Source: JABDMH01 sp965223105 (GTDB taxonomy: Bacteria > Bacteroidota > Bacteroidia > Chitinophagales > Saprospiraceae). From it: a DNA stretch of 64,000 nucleotides. The stretch is taken from NCBI GenBank assembly GCA_965223105.1, contig OZ244987.1, positions 1,736,001 through 1,800,000 of the forward strand, written 5' to 3'. Made by a program: the position numbers and the translations under genes. The stretch's first letter is position 1. Each line of letters begins with the position of its first letter. The notes below the pieces were generated by a model that was not told the DNA's origin, ran no database searches, and worked only from the letters and a program-made list of their open reading frames with translations. Of this stretch, positions 61,641 through 64,000 are shown one piece after another.

Positions 61641-63198
61641 TTGGCACCAAGAAGTAGAGATTGCGGTACCGCCAGATCATATCCACGATCTTGACTTGGT
61701 GGGGAAATTGGCCATAGCTGCCGCCAAAGAACCGTCAAAGGACCTTGAAGCGACCATTATACGTCGGTCAATTGACGCACGGAAGAAGCCGGTGTTTCGC
61801 TTGCAGGTGTCTATTCACAAGTCCAACTATGATCCGCTACATTGGCGTCCGATTGTTGAAAATTATGGGATGGTTACTCATGCTCCAGAAGTAATCATCA
61901 TCGGTGCGGGTCCAGCTGGTTATTTTGCCGCGCTTGAATGCTTGGAGTTGGGACTACGACCCATCGTGCTAGATCGTGGAAAGGATGTACGATCTCGAAG
62001 AAGAGATTTGAGAGCTATTCAGCAGACCGGCACAGTAAATCCAGACTCAAATTACTGTTTTGGTGAAGGAGGAGCAGGAACTTATTCAGATGGTAAATTG
62101 TATACCAGGGCAAAAAAGCGGGGTGATGTACGAAAAGTATTGCAAATTCTAGTTGAACATGGTGCCAGTAGAGATATCTTAATCGATGCACATCCACATA
62201 TTGGCTCCAACAAACTGCCCAAAATCATCGCTGAGATCCGGCATACCATCGAAAGTCACGGAGGTACGGTACATTTTGATGCTAAAGTTGATGACTTAAT
62301 GTTGAGGAATGGTCAGATACATGGGATAAAACTTCGATCGGGAGATCGTTTGAATGCTGATAAAATCATATTGGCAACCGGTCATTCCGCCAGGGATATA
62401 TTCGACTTACTGGAATTTCACCAGCTTGGCTTAGCCTCAAAACCCTTTGCGATGGGGGTCAGGATCGAACACCCTCAAGAGAATATCGATCTGGTCCAGT
62501 ACGGTCAAAAGCCTCGTCATGTAAATCTGCCGGCAGCATCTTATCGTTTAGCTACAGAAGTGCAGGGCGTGGCAGTATATTCCTTTTGCATGTGCCCTGG
62601 AGGCCTTATTGTACCTGCTGCTACTGCTCCGGGAGAGCTAGTGGTAAATGGCATGTCTCTCAGTCGCCGGGATTCTCTCTATGCCAATGCAGGAATTGTG
62701 GCCTCGGTTTCAGCCCCGTTATGGAAAAAATGGGGCTACCATGGAGTATTGGGAGGTGTAAAGTTGCAGTCAGAGCTCGAGCAACTCACATTTTCGGCTG
62801 GTGGTGGTGCTCAGCAGGCTCCGGCACAAAGGGTTACAGATTTCATTGCTGGAAAGAAATCGCAAAGCTTGCCCGCAACTTCGTATATTCCCGGTGTGGT
62901 TTCAGCTGAACTGCATAAAATACTACCGTCTTTTCTGGTCCAACATCTTCAGCAAGGCTTGATTTATTTCAACCGTAGGATGAAAGGCTTTGTGTGTCAT
63001 GAAGCCCAGCTCGTTGCCCTGGAAAGCCGTACCAGCTCACCAGTAAGGATCCCCAGAGATCCCAAAACTATGATGCATCCTCAGTGTGATGGACTTTTCC
63101 CATGCGGTGAAGGTGCGGGGTATGCAGGTGGGATTGTTTCGGCAGCACTCGATGGTCAGAAGGTGGTTCGTGCTCTTGCAAGGTCATATAAAATGTAA
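61633..63198 (+). CDS. FAD-dependent oxidoreductase (COG2509-type)
   Basis: The start is taken at the ATG at 61633 (MDDWHQEVEI), overlapping the kdsA stop; a GTG at 61624 is also in frame. The 521-residue protein has an N-terminal domain (about 1-90, KDLEATIIRRSIDARKK). A FAD-binding Rossmann fold follows (VIIIGAGPAGYFAALE near residue 93) with CFGEGGAGTYSDGKL and LATGHSARDIFDLL. It ends with a second FAD site (FPCGEGAGYAGGIVSAALDG). The family is widespread and uncharacterised. Substrate unknown. Confidence 0.85.
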   Translation: MDDWHQEVEIAVPPDHIHDLDLVGKLAIAAAKEPSKDLEATIIRRSIDARKKPVFRLQVSIHKSNYDPLHWRPIVENYGMVTHAPEVIIIGAGPAGYFAALECLELGLRPIVLDRGKDVRSRRRDLRAIQQTGTVNPDSNYCFGEGGAGTYSDGKLYTRAKKRGDVRKVLQILVEHGASRDILIDAHPHIGSNKLPKIIAEIRHTIESHGGTVHFDAKVDDLMLRNGQIHGIKLRSGDRLNADKIILATGHSARDIFDLLEFHQLGLASKPFAMGVRIEHPQENIDLVQYGQKPRHVNLPAASYRLATEVQGVAVYSFCMCPGGLIVPAATAPGELVVNGMSLSRRDSLYANAGIVASVSAPLWKKWGYHGVLGGVKLQSELEQLTFSAGGGAQQAPAQRVTDFIAGKKSQSLPATSYIPGVVSAELHKILPSFLVQHLQQGLIYFNRRMKGFVCHEAQLVALESRTSSPVRIPRDPKTMMHPQCDGLFPCGEGAGYAGGIVSAALDGQKVVRALARSYKM

Positions 63199-63200
63199 TA

Positions 63201-63629
63201 ATGAAGGACGTGGTAGATCTCATTGGAAGGCTTCTTCTCTCCTTCATCTTTATCTATGAAGGGTTGGACTCCATACTGTACTTTGGTAAGACTAAGGCGT
63301 TGATGACTGAGTATGGAATTACATTTCAGCAAGACATCTTACTTGTGGGTTCCATCGCGCTACTAATGTTGGGAGGCACCCTTTTATTGATTGGCTATAG
63401 GTCTTCTCTAGGAGCTATTCTCTTGCTTATCTATTACATTCCAGTAACCTTTATCGTGCATTCATTTTGGATGGAACCCGATGAGGCAACCAGACGACTT
63501 CAAGGCATTCTCTTTATGAAGAACTTAGCCATAATCGGTGGACTCTTGATGGTTTTTGTGAACGGAAGCGGTCGCTATAGTGTGAAAACCATGCTCGCCA
63601 ATACGAGGGTTCCGAAGCGTTTTCGTTAG
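63201..63629 (+). CDS. DoxX-family small membrane protein
   Basis: The 142-residue protein has four hydrophobic helices (about 5-20, 45-65, 70-90 and 110-130) with the DoxX opening IGRLLLSFIFIYEGLDSI. The family is often linked to oxidative stress or respiration; a specific role cannot be assigned. It starts two bases after the FAD oxidoreductase stop, so the two genes are co-transcribed. The stop (TAG, 63627-63629) overlaps the stop of the convergent channel gene. Confidence 0.8.
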   Translation: MKDVVDLIGRLLLSFIFIYEGLDSILYFGKTKALMTEYGITFQQDILLVGSIALLMLGGTLLLIGYRSSLGAILLLIYYIPVTFIVHSFWMEPDEATRRLQGILFMKNLAIIGGLLMVFVNGSGRYSVKTMLANTRVPKRFR

Positions 63630-64000
63630 GTTTCCAGTTCCTCACCGCAGAACTTGCAGTAGGATGCATTGATATCATGACCTTCTTTGGAGCAATGGTG
63701 ACAAACCCTGTGATCGATATTCTCACTTGCAATGATCTCCTTGGTTACGATCCCAGTTGGTACAGCAATTACTGCGTAACCAAGTATCATGACCAATGCG
63801 GAAATAAACTGTCCAATGTTGGTCGTAGGCGTAATATCTCCATAACCAACCGTAGTTAGTGTAACAATGGCCCAATAAATACATCGGGGTATACTGTCAA
63901 ATCCTTCGTTTACCGGTCCTTCCAAAAAATACATGACTGAACCAATAATGACCACCATCAATAAGATAAAGTAGAGAAAAACAAAGATCTTACTTCGACT
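63626..64000 (-). CDS. voltage-gated-type potassium channel, 5' end outside window, zinc-ribbon tail
   Basis: The reading frame continues past base 64000, so the N-terminus is missing. The visible part has S5 (SRSKIFVFLYFILLMVVIIG), the pore with the selectivity filter TLTTVGYGD, and S6 (ALVMILGYAVIAVPTGIV). A soluble tail of about 37 residues carries two CxxC pairs (CHHC and CKFC) like a zinc ribbon. The pore matches Kv-type channels that form tetramers. A missing S1-S4 sensor is expected upstream on this strand. The zinc-ribbon tail may assist assembly or sensing. Confidence 0.88.
   Translation of the reverse strand, partial: SRSKIFVFLYFILLMVVIIGSVMYFLEGPVNEGFDSIPRCIYWAIVTLTTVGYGDITPTTNIGQFISALVMILGYAVIAVPTGIVTKEIIASENIDHRVCHHCSKEGHDINASYCKFCGEELET

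Noticed and set aside
1..64000. CRISPR arrays, insertion sequences, prophage or integrase signals
   Set aside because: No regularly spaced direct repeats, transposase motifs or attachment-site duplications were noticed anywhere in the window.

Overview
The window looks like an ordinary chromosomal stretch of a Bacteroidota bacterium, most likely in or near the Saprospiria. This rests on gene content. Three large secreted proteins carry type IX secretion (T9SS) C-terminal sorting domains. The block rpmB-rpmG-DUF4295-ftsY is typical of the phylum, as is etfB-etfA next to a bifunctional nuclease. There is a SusC/TonB-receptor-like protein with a carboxypeptidase-regulatory N-terminus, an N-terminally extended signal peptidase I, SprB-type repeats, and a 3-coathanger-like tail on a sugar dehydrogenase. 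Several intergenic regions contain the Bacteroidota promoter -7 motif TAnnTTTG. No phage, transposase, integrase or CRISPR array was seen.

Layout. 1-2.1 kb: end of a propionate/methylmalonyl-CoA gene group (mutase small-subunit-like protein, biotin carrier) and a START-like secreted protein. 2.4-7.7 kb: a VIT/VWA protein translationally coupled to a protein with caspase-like His/Cys motifs, then a glucose/sorbosone dehydrogenase. 7.7-10.3 kb: a coupled pair of TPR proteins, one an AAA+ ATPase and one a membrane protein. 10.6-15.7 kb: a tight operon fitting 4-hydroxyproline catabolism (epimerase, D-hydroxyproline oxidase/dehydrogenase, deaminase, 2-oxoglutarate semialdehyde dehydrogenase). 16.3-22.4 kb: two large secreted single-heme proteins of planctomycete type. 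22.8-34 kb: housekeeping and metabolic genes (adenosine deaminase, ABC exporter, acyltransferase, bifunctional nuclease, ETF, dapF, HtrA-like protease, threonine aldolase).

34-40.6 kb: translation and targeting (lepA, tRNA-Arg, L28, L33, DUF4295, ftsY), interrupted by a T9SS thioredoxin-like/SprB-repeat protein. 40.9-46.4 kb: secreted proteins (a nine-module repeat protein, a subtilase and a beta-propeller-like protein). 46.4-56.3 kb: signal peptidase I, a coiled-coil membrane protein, a DEDD exonuclease, rpe, a TonB-dependent receptor, an unusually long ribosomal protein S16, a strongly folded intergenic segment that may be an undescribed structured RNA, and a protein I do not recognise. 56.4-64 kb: hemL with a two-component system, an HU-like/SPOR membrane protein, kdsA, a COG2509-type flavoprotein, a DoxX protein and a truncated potassium channel.

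The observations most worth following are the nested inverted repeats at 54.67-54.90 kb, the VIT-VWA/caspase-like coupled pair, the alternating A/B module protein, and the palindromic element at 29.6 kb. All calls come from reading the sequence. No database search or folding software was used, so family names are recognition by motif and the RNA structures are paired by eye.
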